Source: Streptomyces zhihengii (lineage in GTDB: Bacteria > Actinomycetota > Actinomycetes > Streptomycetales > Streptomycetaceae). Taken from it: a DNA stretch of 64,000 nt. The notes below the pieces were generated by a model. The model saw only the letters and a program-made list of their open reading frames with translations, searched no databases and was not told the origin of the DNA. The DNA is taken from assembly GCF_016919245.1 (NCBI RefSeq), contig NZ_JAFEJA010000001.1:3134001-3198000 (forward strand), written 5' to 3'. A program made the position numbers and the translations under genes. The first letter of the stretch is position 1, and each line of letters opens with the position of its first letter. Shown here one piece after another: positions 7,563 to 16,273 of the stretch.

Positions 7563-8894
7563 TCAGGCGGTGGACGGCCCGGGCGGCGCGGCCGTCGCCG
7601 GGAGGACCGCCGCGAGCGGCAGGTCCAGGCGTACTTCGGTGCCGGCGGCGGCGCGCCCCCGGCCGATGCGGATGCGGGCACCGATCCCGGCCGCCCGCTC
7701 CACCATGCCGACCAGGCCGAAGTGCCCGGCCTTGCGGAGTCCTTCGAGGGTGGTGCCGGGCGGCAGTCCGGCGCCGTTGTCGACGACGCTGATGCGCAGC
7801 ATGCCGTCGACGATTCCGGACTCGGTGCGGACCTGTGTCGCCCGGGCGTGCCGGCTGCTGTTCTCCAGCGCCTCGCCGGCGATGGTCAGCATCTGCCGGG
7901 CCACGGCGCGGGGCACCGGCGGCACGGGCGGCCCGGTCAGCCGGCGGACCTCGACGGCGATCCCGGTCCGGCGCCCGAAGTCCTCGGCCTTGGCCTGGAG
8001 TTCACCGATCACGTCGACGCCGGCGGACTGGAGGTCGTCGCCGCGGCGCAGGTCGCCGAGGAGCTCGCGCGACTCGGCGGCGGCGCGGCGGGCCGACCGG
8101 GCGACGAGTTCCGCCTGGTGGCGGACGGTGAGCGGGTCCATCCGGTCGGCCGTGGCGGCGAGCCCGTCGGCGGCGAGGGCCAGCCCGTGCAGGGTCTTGG
8201 CGACGGAGTCGTGCATCTCGCGGGCCAGCCGGGACCGCTCGCTGCTGATCGCCTCCGTGACGGCCAGCCGCGCGCGGGCCTCGGTGAGCGCCTGGCTGGC
8301 GGAGCCGAAGCGCAGCAGCAGGTTGCGCAGGGTGACGCCGACGGCTCCGGCGACGACGCAGAAGCCGGGCAGCAGGAGCGAGTTCCCCGCGGTGGCGACG
8401 GCGTCGCCGTCCGCCCCGTACACGGCGAAGAGGATCAGGGCCTGGAGGCAGGCGAAGAAGGCGGCCCCGCGCCATCCGTAGACCAGTCCGGCGAGGAGCG
8501 GGGTGCAGATGGTGACGTAGCCGAGGGTGCTGTCCGGTCCGGCGGTGACGAGCAGCAGGGAGCCGAAGAGGGCGTCGACGGCGAGCAGCGCCGGGTGGCG
8601 GAGCAGCAGCGGGCCCCAGCGTTCCCAGTCGCGGAACAGCCCGTAGGAGAACATGAAGGTGACGAGCACTCCGGAGGCGACCAGGTAGGTGGGCAGTCCG
8701 GGGCGTGCCGAGCCGAGGGCGATCGGGGCGGCGAGGGCGATCATCGCGAGCCGGAAGCCGAAGACCTGACGGCAGAGCGCCTGGAGGGCGTTGATCTGGA
8801 TCGTCAGGGTGGGCAGGGTGTCGGGGCTCGCGGCGGCGCGGGCCAGCGAGGCGGGCCCGAGGCCTCCCGTTATCCTCCCGATGTGCAGGGCCAC
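7563..8894 (-). CDS. Sensor histidine kinase (HisKA_3 type)
   Basis: This encodes 443 residues. Five or six membrane segments span about residues 45-190, followed by a short coiled-coil and a DesK/NarL-type dimerisation domain with His228 in REMHDSVAKTLHG, and a HATPase domain with the N-box ENSSRHA and a VVDNGAGLP G-box. It starts with GTG after a GGAGGGGGAA site, 27 bp after the TadC gene. It pairs with the LuxR-type regulator downstream and probably senses an envelope signal that tunes pilus expression. Confidence 0.9.
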   Translation of the reverse strand: MALHIGRITGGLGPASLARAAASPDTLPTLTIQINALQALCRQVFGFRLAMIALAAPIALGSARPGLPTYLVASGVLVTFMFSYGLFRDWERWGPLLLRHPALLAVDALFGSLLLVTAGPDSTLGYVTICTPLLAGLVYGWRGAAFFACLQALILFAVYGADGDAVATAGNSLLLPGFCVVAGAVGVTLRNLLLRFGSASQALTEARARLAVTEAISSERSRLAREMHDSVAKTLHGLALAADGLAATADRMDPLTVRHQAELVARSARRAAAESRELLGDLRRGDDLQSAGVDVIGELQAKAEDFGRRTGIAVEVRRLTGPPVPPVPRAVARQMLTIAGEALENSSRHARATQVRTESGIVDGMLRISVVDNGAGLPPGTTLEGLRKAGHFGLVGMVERAAGIGARIRIGRGRAAAGTEVRLDLPLAAVLPATAAPPGPSTA

Positions 8895-8921
8895 TGCGGT
8901 TCCCCCTCCGGTGGCACGGTG

Positions 8922-9809
8922 TCAGCCCCCGACCGAGCTGAAGTCGGCGTCGGCGCCGAAGACGAACGCGGCGACCAGCAGGATCATCGTGGCCGGGACC
9001 ATGATCGACGTGATGGTGAGCGTGGCCTTGGGGACCGCCTTCGCGGCACGGCGGCGGGCGTTCTGGGCGTCGGTGCGGCGCATGTCGTTCGCGATCTGGA
9101 TGAGCGTCTCGGTGATCGGGGCGCCCAGTTCCTCGCCCTGCTGGAGCGCGGTGACGAACTGGGCGACCTGCTCGGAGTCGTTGCGCCGGCGCAGTTCCTC
9201 GAACGCCTTGCGGCGGCCGACGCCCATGTCCATCTGGCGCAGGGTGATGCGCAGTTCGTCGGCCCAGGGGCCCTCGTACTTGTCGGCGACGCGCTCCAGC
9301 GCCTCGCGGAACCCGAGGCCCGCGCTGACGACGACGGCGAGGACGTCGAGGAAGTCGGGCAGGGTCCGCTCGATCTGCTCCTTGCGCTGGCGGATGGCCG
9401 CGAAGATGCCGACCTCCACCCAGAAGAGGCCGAACGCGACCATGAAGAGGGCCAGGAAGGGCTGGCCGCGGAGCACCATCGCGAGCGCGCCGAAGAAGCC
9501 GAGCGCGCCGTAGACGGCGCGGCGGGCGGCGTAGCGGTCGATGGTGAGGCCGCCCGGGTTGCCGGCGAGGTCGATCCTGCGGCGCACCTTGTTGACCCGG
9601 GCGGGGCCCATCATCCGCAGCACGGAGTCCGCGTAGCGCATGCCGAGCCGGTCGACGGCGGAGCCGACGGCGGTGGTCCGGGTGGCGCCGACCTCCAGGG
9701 CGACGGCGAGGTCGCCGGGGAGCTTGGCGTCGGCGCGGTACATCCGTATGCCGTGGAACGCTCCCGCGACGCACAGGGCGATCAGGAACGCGAGGCCCAG
9801 TCCGGTCAT
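8922..9809 (-). CDS. tadC: TadC, pilus inner-membrane platform protein
   Basis: This 295-residue type II secretion F-domain protein has N-terminal and central membrane segments, a cytoplasmic four-helix bundle (QRKEQIERTLPDFLDVLAVV onward, with GLGFREALERVA) and a C-terminal transmembrane helix. It is of usual length for TadC and probably pairs with TadB to form the platform on which the ATPase acts. It is 14 bp downstream of the TadB gene. Confidence 0.9.
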   Translation of the reverse strand: MTGLGLAFLIALCVAGAFHGIRMYRADAKLPGDLAVALEVGATRTTAVGSAVDRLGMRYADSVLRMMGPARVNKVRRRIDLAGNPGGLTIDRYAARRAVYGALGFFGALAMVLRGQPFLALFMVAFGLFWVEVGIFAAIRQRKEQIERTLPDFLDVLAVVVSAGLGFREALERVADKYEGPWADELRITLRQMDMGVGRRKAFEELRRRNDSEQVAQFVTALQQGEELGAPITETLIQIANDMRRTDAQNARRRAAKAVPKATLTITSIMVPATMILLVAAFVFGADADFSSVGG

Positions 9810-9823
9810 GGCGGTGGCTCCCG

Positions 9824-10765
9824 TCAGACGTCGATCTTGGACAGGCGGCGGATGACGAACACGCCGAGGCCGTACATGACGAGTGCGACGACCACCGCGG
9901 TCTGGCCGATGAAGGAGTTGGTCATCCGGTCGATGGCGCCGGGCATCACCCGGTCGAGCAGCAGCAGGGCGCCGAGGCCCATGGCGGGGACGGCGTAGGC
10001 GGTCATGTTGACCTGCGAGAGCTGGGTGCGGACCTCGCGCCGGGTCTCCTTGCGCTCCTCCAGCGTCTCGGTGAGGTTGCGCAGCGAGCCGACGACGGTG
10101 CCGCCGGCCCGGTTGGAGAGCACCAGGGTGGTGACCAGGACGACCAGCTCACGGGAGGGGAGCCGGTCGGCGAGCTCGCCGAGCGCGTCGTCGACGGAGT
10201 GGCCGACGGCCAGCTTGTCGGCGACCCGGCCGAGTTCCTCGCCCGCCGGTGCCTCCAGTTCCTCGGCGGCCATCGACAGGGCCGTCCGCAGCGCGAGTCC
10301 GGCCTGGGTCGCGTTGGCGAGGATGCGGGAGAGCTCGGGGAGCTGGTTGATGAACTTCTCGATCCGCTTGTTGCGCTGCCAGTTGAGGAAGCCGAAGGCC
10401 CCCCAGATGCCGAGCAGTCCGGCGATGGGGCCGAAGAACGAGGCGAAGACCGTCTGGGCGGTGATCCACAGTCCGGCGACGCCGACGACCATGCCGACGA
10501 AGAACTCGCCGGGTGTGATGTCGAGACCCGTCGCCGCGAGCCGCAGCTCGATGCGCCGGCCCAGGGAGGTGCCCCGGAGGCGGCGGTCGACGGCGCCGAA
10601 GCGGCGCCTGCGTCCGCCGGCCTCCTCCATCGCGCCGGTCTGGGAGAGCCGGTCGAGCAGCGCGCGGTGCTGGGAGCGCCCGGAGGACCACGCGTGGACG
10701 CCCGTCACGGCGAGCACCCCGCACAGGAGCGTGCCCCCGATGGTCAGCAGAGCGGTGTTGGTCAT
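9824..10765 (-). CDS. tadB: TadB, pilus inner-membrane platform protein
   Basis: This encodes 313 residues. An N-terminal membrane anchor is followed by a basic linker, two central membrane segments, a T2SF helical bundle (INQLPELSRILANATQAGLA and EELGRVADKLAVG) and a C-terminal pair of hydrophobic helices. Length and layout are those of TadB. It starts 7 bp after the TadA ATPase gene and forms the platform with TadC. Confidence 0.9.
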   Translation of the reverse strand: MTNTALLTIGGTLLCGVLAVTGVHAWSSGRSQHRALLDRLSQTGAMEEAGGRRRRFGAVDRRLRGTSLGRRIELRLAATGLDITPGEFFVGMVVGVAGLWITAQTVFASFFGPIAGLLGIWGAFGFLNWQRNKRIEKFINQLPELSRILANATQAGLALRTALSMAAEELEAPAGEELGRVADKLAVGHSVDDALGELADRLPSRELVVLVTTLVLSNRAGGTVVGSLRNLTETLEERKETRREVRTQLSQVNMTAYAVPAMGLGALLLLDRVMPGAIDRMTNSFIGQTAVVVALVMYGLGVFVIRRLSKIDV

Positions 10766-10772
10766 GGGATGC

Positions 10773-12110
10773 CTACCTGGCCTCTCGGACGGCGAGCTGG
10801 TCCTGGTGCGCGGCGACGCCGAAGGCCTGGGGCACGGGCTGGCTCGCCATGAAGAGCCGGTCGGCCAGCCGGCGGGGCAGCGGGTGGTGGGCGAAGGTGC
10901 CGTGCACGCGCCCGTCCGCGGCCATGGGCCGGGCGTCGAAGCGGGCCACGGTCGCCAGCCGGTAGGGCTCCTGGCCCCGTGAGTCGAGGAGCGCGATCTC
11001 GCTGATCTTGCGGGCGCCGTCGGCGTGCCGGGTGAGCTGGACGATGCAGTCGACGGCGCTGTTGATCTGGTCGCGGAGCGCCTCGAACGGGATCTTCACC
11101 TCGGACATGGAGGCGAGCGTCTGGAGGCGCATCAGGGCGTCCTCGGCGCTGTTGGCGTGGACGGTGGCGAGCGATCCGTCGTGACCCGTCGACATGGCCT
11201 GGAGCATGTCAAGCGTCTCGCCGCCGCGGACCTCGCCGACCACGATCCGGTCGGGGCGCATGCGCAGCGAGTTGCGGACCAGGTCGCGGATGGTGATCTG
11301 TCCCTTGCCCTCGACGTTCGCCGGGCGGGACTCCAGGCGGATCACATGCTGCTGCTGGAGCTGGAGCTCGGCCGAGTCCTCGATGGTGATGACCCGCTCG
11401 CCCTCGGGGATCAGCCCGGAGAGGGCGTTGAGCAGCGTGGTCTTCCCGGTGCCCGTGGCACCCGAGACGATGATGTTGAGCTTCGCCTGCACCAGCGCCG
11501 ACAGCAGGAAGAGCATCTGCTCGTCGAGCGAGCCGAACCCGATCATCTCGTGCAGGGTGAACGCCCGGGGGAAGCGCCGGATGGTGAGGGTCGCCCCGGA
11601 GAGCGCGAGCGGCGGGATGATGACGTTGACCCGCTCGCCGGAGGGCAGGCGGGCGTCCACCATCGGGTTGGACTCGTCGACCCTGCGGTTCACGGTGGAG
11701 ACGATGCGCTCGATCGTCTGCATGAGCTGCTCGTTCGACGCGAAGCGCAGGGGCAGCAGTTCGACCCGGCCGCCGCGCTCGACGAAGATCTGGTCGGGGC
11801 CGTTGACCATGATCTCGGTGATGGAGGCGTCCTCCAGCAGCGGTTCGAGCACACCGAGCCCGAGGGCCTCGTCCACCACGCGCCGGATGAGCTGCGAGCG
11901 CTCGGACGCCGAGAGCACCGGTCCCTCACGGCTGATGATGTGCCCGAGCACGCGCTCCAGCCGTGCCCGCCGGTCCGCGGCGGCCAGCGAGGACATCTCC
12001 GCGAGGTCGATCTCCTCGAGGAGTTTGGCGCGGTAGGTGGCGACCAGATGGCCGTCGTCGCGCCCGCCCCCGCGGTCCTCGGGGGCGGTGATGCGTGCCC
12101 GCAGGCTCAT
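10773..12110 (-). CDS. tadA: TadA/CpaF pilus assembly ATPase
   Basis: This 445-residue type II/IV secretion ATPase has an N-terminal helical domain and a RecA core with Walker A SGATGTGKTT (GATGTGKT at 217-224), an Asp box near ITIEDSAELQ, Walker B near RPDRIVVGEVRGGE and a His box TGHDGSLATVHAN. It powers assembly of the Flp pilus and, by inference, export of the pilin-leader proteins. The ATG follows GAGGAG. It is the first of three tightly spaced machinery genes tadA-tadB-tadC. Confidence 0.95.
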   Translation of the reverse strand: MSLRARITAPEDRGGGRDDGHLVATYRAKLLEEIDLAEMSSLAAADRRARLERVLGHIISREGPVLSASERSQLIRRVVDEALGLGVLEPLLEDASITEIMVNGPDQIFVERGGRVELLPLRFASNEQLMQTIERIVSTVNRRVDESNPMVDARLPSGERVNVIIPPLALSGATLTIRRFPRAFTLHEMIGFGSLDEQMLFLLSALVQAKLNIIVSGATGTGKTTLLNALSGLIPEGERVITIEDSAELQLQQQHVIRLESRPANVEGKGQITIRDLVRNSLRMRPDRIVVGEVRGGETLDMLQAMSTGHDGSLATVHANSAEDALMRLQTLASMSEVKIPFEALRDQINSAVDCIVQLTRHADGARKISEIALLDSRGQEPYRLATVARFDARPMAADGRVHGTFAHHPLPRRLADRLFMASQPVPQAFGVAAHQDQLAVREAR

Positions 12111-12153
12111 GTGTGGCTCTCCTCAGCAGTACGGAGCGGTCGTACGGTCCGGC

Positions 12154-12528
12154 TCAGTCCTTGGGCATGGTGGAGCTGCGCTCGGCGTACCCCCAGTCGT
12201 CGATGAAGGGCACGACGGAGGGGATCCTGATCCGCACGGTCGAGGTGACCTCCCTGCCGCCGGCACGGGAGGTGTGGACGTAGTCGCCCGGCTCGTCGGT
12301 GAGCCAGCCGCTCACGGCCGCGCGGCCGGCGTGGGCGCTGTGGGTGCGCCAGTCGTCGTCGCCGTCCGCCCGCGCGGCGGCCCGGGCGGCGGTGCCGGCC
12401 TGGACGCCCGCGTAGGCCGCGATGCCGAGCTGGACTGCGGCGAGCGCGAGGAGCAGCAGCAGCGGGAGGAAGCCGGTGAACTCCAGGGAGACCTGGCCGC
12501 GGTCGCGCCGGCGCACGGACATGGTCAC
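12154..12528 (-). CDS. TadE/TadF-like pseudopilin
   Basis: This protein of about 124 residues has the prepilin-like motif RGQVSLEFTG (cleavage after Gly, Glu at +5) followed by a hydrophobic helix and a small periplasm-facing domain. It starts with GTG at 12528-12526, overlapping the stop of the preceding TadE gene (GTGA). An ATG six bases further on is the alternative. It is probably a minor pilin needed for fibre initiation. Confidence 0.85.
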   Translation of the reverse strand: MTMSVRRRDRGQVSLEFTGFLPLLLLLALAAVQLGIAAYAGVQAGTAARAAARADGDDDWRTHSAHAGRAAVSGWLTDEPGDYVHTSRAGGREVTSTVRIRIPSVVPFIDDWGYAERSSTMPKD

Positions 12529-12959
12529 CACCCCTCCTCGACGGTGGCGGCGTGGCCGGTGACGTGGAAGGGGAAGCTGACGAAGCCCGGGAAGAGCACC
12601 GGGACCTTCAGCTCCACCTCGGCCTCGTACAGCCCGCCCGCGGCGGAGCCGCAGGAGACCGAGGCCCCTTCGCGCCAGGTGCCGAGGTCCTCCCGCGCGG
12701 CGGCCTGGCACTGCGCCTGCCCGGCGAGGCCGACGGCGCCCTCGCGGGCGGCCGAGTCGGCCGCGTCGCCGGCCAGGATGTAGGTGTAGCCCAGCAGGGC
12801 CGACTGCCAGAGGATGACGCAGACGGCCGCGATCAGCGGCAGCATGCCGAGGAACTCGACCGCCACCTGCCCCCGGTCGCCGAGCCGCCCGCGGCGGCCC
12901 GTGTCACCGTCCCCGCGCAGGACCGCCGTTCCCGTCGATGGTGCGCTCAGCACGCGCAT
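12525..12959 (-). CDS. tadE: TadE-family pseudopilin
   Basis: This encodes 144 residues. A 29-residue basic leader precedes RGQVAVEFLG (cleavage after Gly, Glu at +5), then a hydrophobic helix and a roughly 80-residue external domain with two cysteines. This is a TadE-type minor pilin. It starts 3 bp after the CpaE gene and is coupled by overlap to the next pseudopilin. Confidence 0.88.
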   Translation of the reverse strand: MRVLSAPSTGTAVLRGDGDTGRRGRLGDRGQVAVEFLGMLPLIAAVCVILWQSALLGYTYILAGDAADSAAREGAVGLAGQAQCQAAAREDLGTWREGASVSCGSAAGGLYEAEVELKVPVLFPGFVSFPFHVTGHAATVEEGW

Positions 12960-12962
12960 CGC

Positions 12963-14222
12963 TCAACTCTCCCCCTTGTCGCCGCGCCGGCGGCGTACGC
13001 CGATGGAGCCCCGGTCGCCCCGGAACTTACCCGCCTTGTCCTTGCCTTCGGGCGCCTTCACGATTCCCAGTTCGCCCGCCAGTCCCCACAGGGCCTGTTT
13101 GACGGACGACTTGGCCTCCAGGTCCTGCATGCGGCCCGCGTCGACGGACGCCTGGAGTTCCTTGAAGTTCGCCGGTACGGAGGTCCTGGCCACCCGGGTG
13201 CCGGTGATGCGTTCGATGAGGGCGGGCTGGATCTCGGTGTTGCGGATGAAGCGGTTGACGAGGGTGACCGTCTCCTCGGCCTTGCGGATCTGGAGCCGGT
13301 CCCAGAGCCGGACCATGCGCTTGGCGGCCCGGACCGCGACCACGTCGGGGGTGGTCACCAGCAGGGTGGTGTCGGCCATCTCGATGGCCGCCGCGTTGGC
13401 GCTGTTCATCTGGGTGCCGCAGTCGATGACCACGACCTCGTAGCGGTTGCGCAGGGCGCTGACGATCTGGCGCACGGCCCGGTCGTTGACCTCCTCGCCG
13501 CGCTCGCCCTCGCCGGGGGCGAGCAGCAGCCCGATGCCGGTGTCGTGGCTGAAGACGGCGTCCTGCAGGACCCGGGGCGAGATGTCCTGGATCCCCGCCA
13601 GGTCGGCGATCGAACGGCGGAACGGCGCGTCCAGGTAGGAGGCGACGTCGCCGGCCTGGAGGTCCATGTCGACCAGGGCCGTGGTCATGCCCGACGCCCG
13701 TGCCGCGAGCGCCAGTTGCACCGCGGTGAGGGTGGTCCCCACCCCGCCCTTGGCGCCGGAGACGGTGAGCACGGTGCCGCCGGGCCCGGTGAAGACGTCG
13801 CCGCTGTGTCCCAGGTGCCGGCGGACGCCGAGCGACCAGGAGGCGGCGGCCTGCACCCGCTGGGTGAGCTCCTCGTACGACAGGGGCAGGGCCACGAGTC
13901 CGCGGGCGCCCGAGTCCATCGCGGCCGAGTACAGCCCCGGACTGGCGTCGGCGGTGACCAGGACGACGCCGACCGCGGGGAAGCGCAGCGCCACCTCGCG
14001 TATCAGCTCCAGCGCCGGCACGGGCCCGATCCGCTCGTGCACCAGGACCACTTCGGGCAGCTCGTCCAGGGACTCGCCGGCCAGGCGCGCGAGGGTGTCG
14101 AGCAGGGTGGTGGAGTCGGCCACCGGGGCCGCGGGCTCGGCCTCCGGGAGCTGGCTGAGCAGCGTGGTGATGGATCGGGAGGCGTCGGCGTCACCGACGG
14201 CCGGGAGGATGCGTGTCGTCAT
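12963..14222 (-). CDS. cpaE: CpaE/TadZ-like ATPase
   Basis: This 419-residue protein has an N-terminal receiver-like domain (about 1-130) that lacks a clear phosphorylation site, followed by a ParA/MinD-type ATPase with a deviant Walker A (SGAKGGVGTT, 155-164) and the VVIDCGTQ segment. Proteins of this layout place the Tad machine in the cell. The start MTTRILP is chosen from the ATG at 14222, 7 bp after the CpaB stop. The C-terminal 40 residues are basic and low in complexity. Confidence 0.9.
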   Translation of the reverse strand: MTTRILPAVGDADASRSITTLLSQLPEAEPAAPVADSTTLLDTLARLAGESLDELPEVVLVHERIGPVPALELIREVALRFPAVGVVLVTADASPGLYSAAMDSGARGLVALPLSYEELTQRVQAAASWSLGVRRHLGHSGDVFTGPGGTVLTVSGAKGGVGTTLTAVQLALAARASGMTTALVDMDLQAGDVASYLDAPFRRSIADLAGIQDISPRVLQDAVFSHDTGIGLLLAPGEGERGEEVNDRAVRQIVSALRNRYEVVVIDCGTQMNSANAAAIEMADTTLLVTTPDVVAVRAAKRMVRLWDRLQIRKAEETVTLVNRFIRNTEIQPALIERITGTRVARTSVPANFKELQASVDAGRMQDLEAKSSVKQALWGLAGELGIVKAPEGKDKAGKFRGDRGSIGVRRRRGDKGES

Positions 14223-14229
14223 CCGGCCC

Positions 14230-14952
14230 TCACTTGTTCCGGTCCTCGTCGAGGGTGTACTTGCCTTCACCCGGACGAAGCGTGGTGGGACTGCCCTTGG
14301 CGATCAGGGCGAGACGGACGTGGACGGCGAAGGACTCGGCGTACGCGACGCGCTGGGCGTCCTGGGTGTTGAGGGCGAAGGTGATGGGGACGGCCTGGGT
14401 GGCGACGGCGTCCCGGTCGTCGCGGCGGGGCTCCAGCGCGGTGAGCCTGCCGACGTCGATGACCTTGGCGTTCGGGACGATGATCCGGGACTCGGCGACC
14501 TGGCCCTCGTCGCCGCGGCCCTCCTCGCCGAAGGTGGCGAAGATGTTGACCAGGTCGCCCGGGGTGATCTTGCCGGCGACGCCGGTGGCCGCGTCGATCA
14601 TGATGGCGATCTCCTGCTCGCCGTTCTCCAGCGCCGGGCGCTTGACGTACATGTCCGTCTGGAGGAGCGACCCCTTGCGGAGCTGGGTGACGGCGATCTT
14701 CCCGTCGACCATGGATATGTCGGTCACCGCGCTGGTCGAAAGCCACCGCTCGGGCATGCTGATCTTCTCGAACTGGTCCGCCTGGAGCTGCGTGTACGGC
14801 GCGACGTCCGACTTGATGCGATAGGCCGTCACCTCCGGTCCGACCTTGGAATTCACATCGCTGATCACCGACAGCACGCCGACGAAGGCACCGAAGGCGC
14901 AGAGGACGGAGAGGAGCAGAAGAATGACACCGCGACGTTGCCGTGAATTCAT
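14230..14952 (-). CDS. cpaB: CpaB/RcpC pilus assembly protein
   Basis: This encodes 240 residues: a single N-terminal membrane anchor (RGVILLLLSVLCAFGAFVGV), a SAF domain (AYRIKSDVAPYTQLQADQFE) and an RcpC-type domain with GKITPGDLVNIFATF. CpaB links the cell wall to the pilus channel in Gram-negative bacteria; in Gram-positive Tad loci it is also conserved. It opens the machinery operon, 110 bp after the zinc-ribbon gene. Confidence 0.9.
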   Translation of the reverse strand: MNSRQRRGVILLLLSVLCAFGAFVGVLSVISDVNSKVGPEVTAYRIKSDVAPYTQLQADQFEKISMPERWLSTSAVTDISMVDGKIAVTQLRKGSLLQTDMYVKRPALENGEQEIAIMIDAATGVAGKITPGDLVNIFATFGEEGRGDEGQVAESRIIVPNAKVIDVGRLTALEPRRDDRDAVATQAVPITFALNTQDAQRVAYAESFAVHVRLALIAKGSPTTLRPGEGKYTLDEDRNK

Positions 14953-15061
14953 GAGCGGGACGACCTCGTTGGGGAGTGGGGACGAGAGGGCGGACGGTTC
15001 GGCCCGGCCGGGCCCCGGCGGTGCATCGCCGCCACCGGCCGTGTCGAGTGCTGTTCGGCGG

Positions 15062-15940
15062 TTACGAACTCTGGTGCATGGGTGTTCCCTGGTTCAGGAC
15101 ACCGGACACGCCGGTTCGGTTCTCGGCGGAAAGGAGCGGTGCGGCGCAGAAGCCGCAGCGGTCGCCGATGATCTCCAGACCGCACCAGGAGCATTTCTCC
15201 CTCTTCACCGAGGAGACGAGCTGGTAGATGAGGGTGATGTCGGGCAGATAGGCCGCGAATTCGACCAGCTTGGGAGTGCCCCACCAGCGCGGCGACTCCC
15301 CGGGCAGCACCGCCTCGTGGACGGCCTGGCAGTGCCAGGCGGGAGCGAGGGTGGCGGTGACCCAGTCGCTCTGGAGCTGTCCCTTGGCGACGACGAGCTG
15401 GTTGCCGAACTGGGGGCCCGTCAGCTCCCCGGCGCCGATCCGCACGAGTTCCGGGCTCGGGTTGGCCAGCACCCCGAACTGGGTCCCGGGCACCCATGAC
15501 TTGGCGTGGGACTTCAGGCTGACCGGCACCCGGTCGAGCCGGGCCACCGAGTTGAGTACGGCGCCCGCGTGGATGTAGTGCGCGAGCAGCCGTGCCGCCG
15601 AGGCGATGATGCCGGCGCTGAAGTCGCAGATGGACAACTGGCGGAGCTGGCGCACGAGTACGGCGAGACCGAGCGGCGGCAGGCCCACCTTCAGCAGGGC
15701 GAGGCGGTCGGTCTCCAGCACCGAGCGGACGGTGTGCAGTCTGCGCTCGTGGGCCACCGGCAGGGAGGCGGGGTAGAGCACGACGGCGTAGCCGTGCTGC
15801 TCCAGCAGGACCTGCATGTCGGCCAGCGCGGCGTCCAGCGGCTGGGCGTCGGGCGGCGGCAGCAGCGCAGCCGTCGGCGTGTGCTGGTCCGTCGGCGGTA
15901 GCACCAGATCAGCGCTGGTGACGGCGATGGCGGTCTGCAC
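15062..15940 (-). CDS. Unknown Tad-locus protein with C-terminal zinc ribbon
   Basis: This 292-residue soluble protein has no signal peptide or membrane helix. Near the C-terminus two CxxC pairs (CSWC and CGFC, about 12 residues apart) form a zinc-ribbon motif; the rest is a mixed alpha/beta region I do not recognise. The GTG at 15940 is preferred because GGGG lies at the correct distance. A TTG at 15946 or 15976 is possible. It is the first gene of the minus-strand Tad series, so it may be a regulator or assembly factor of the pilus. Confidence 0.65.
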   Translation of the reverse strand: MQTAIAVTSADLVLPPTDQHTPTAALLPPPDAQPLDAALADMQVLLEQHGYAVVLYPASLPVAHERRLHTVRSVLETDRLALLKVGLPPLGLAVLVRQLRQLSICDFSAGIIASAARLLAHYIHAGAVLNSVARLDRVPVSLKSHAKSWVPGTQFGVLANPSPELVRIGAGELTGPQFGNQLVVAKGQLQSDWVTATLAPAWHCQAVHEAVLPGESPRWWGTPKLVEFAAYLPDITLIYQLVSSVKREKCSWCGLEIIGDRCGFCAAPLLSAENRTGVSGVLNQGTPMHQSS

Positions 15941-16273
15941 GCTCAATTTCCCCGTTCGGATCCGGCCGCCGGGCAACCGGCCGCCGCTTCTCCACTGCTC
16001 GTGCTCCTCTCAGCACTCTAGCCAGGTCCTTCCGGGCAGAGAACAGTTTTCGGACCCCCCGTGGGCAACCCGTGACGCATGGTGCCCGGAAAACAAGGAG
16101 AAAACAGTCGTTCGTCAACTCCTGTCACATGGCGTCGCATTGTGGTCCATCGATTCTGCTGTTTGGGCCCGCATTGGGCCCTCAGGCCCACGCCAGGCGC
16201 CAGGGGGCGTGCGTACGCTCCGATTCCGATTCCGTGTGCGAAGCACGCGTGCGACCTGGGAAGGGGGCGTCCG
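15941..16273 (+). other. Divergent intergenic region of the Tad locus
   Basis: This 333-bp gap separates the zinc-ribbon gene (minus) from the second pilin-leader gene (plus). Part of it is unusually AT-rich for this genome (about 16040-16165). It holds promoter site D for the plus-strand gene and a TAGAGT (complement of 16015-16020) that could serve as the -10 of the minus-strand gene. I see no open frame worth calling. Confidence 0.6.
16162..16219 (+). promoter_or_regulatory. Promoter with GGGCCC repeat (site D)
   Basis: Two GGGCCC half-sites (16165-16170 and 16176-16181) and a third AGGCCCA (16184-16190) lie upstream of TACGCT (16214-16219). The centre of the first pair is 41 bp from the -10, matching the pilin promoter (site C). 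The predicted start gives a leader of about 48 nt before the ATG at 16274. Confidence 0.45.

Noticed and set aside
7488..9998. 836-codon plus-strand frame
   Set aside because: It mirrors the histidine kinase and TadC genes on the other strand, has no domain and no ribosome-binding site.
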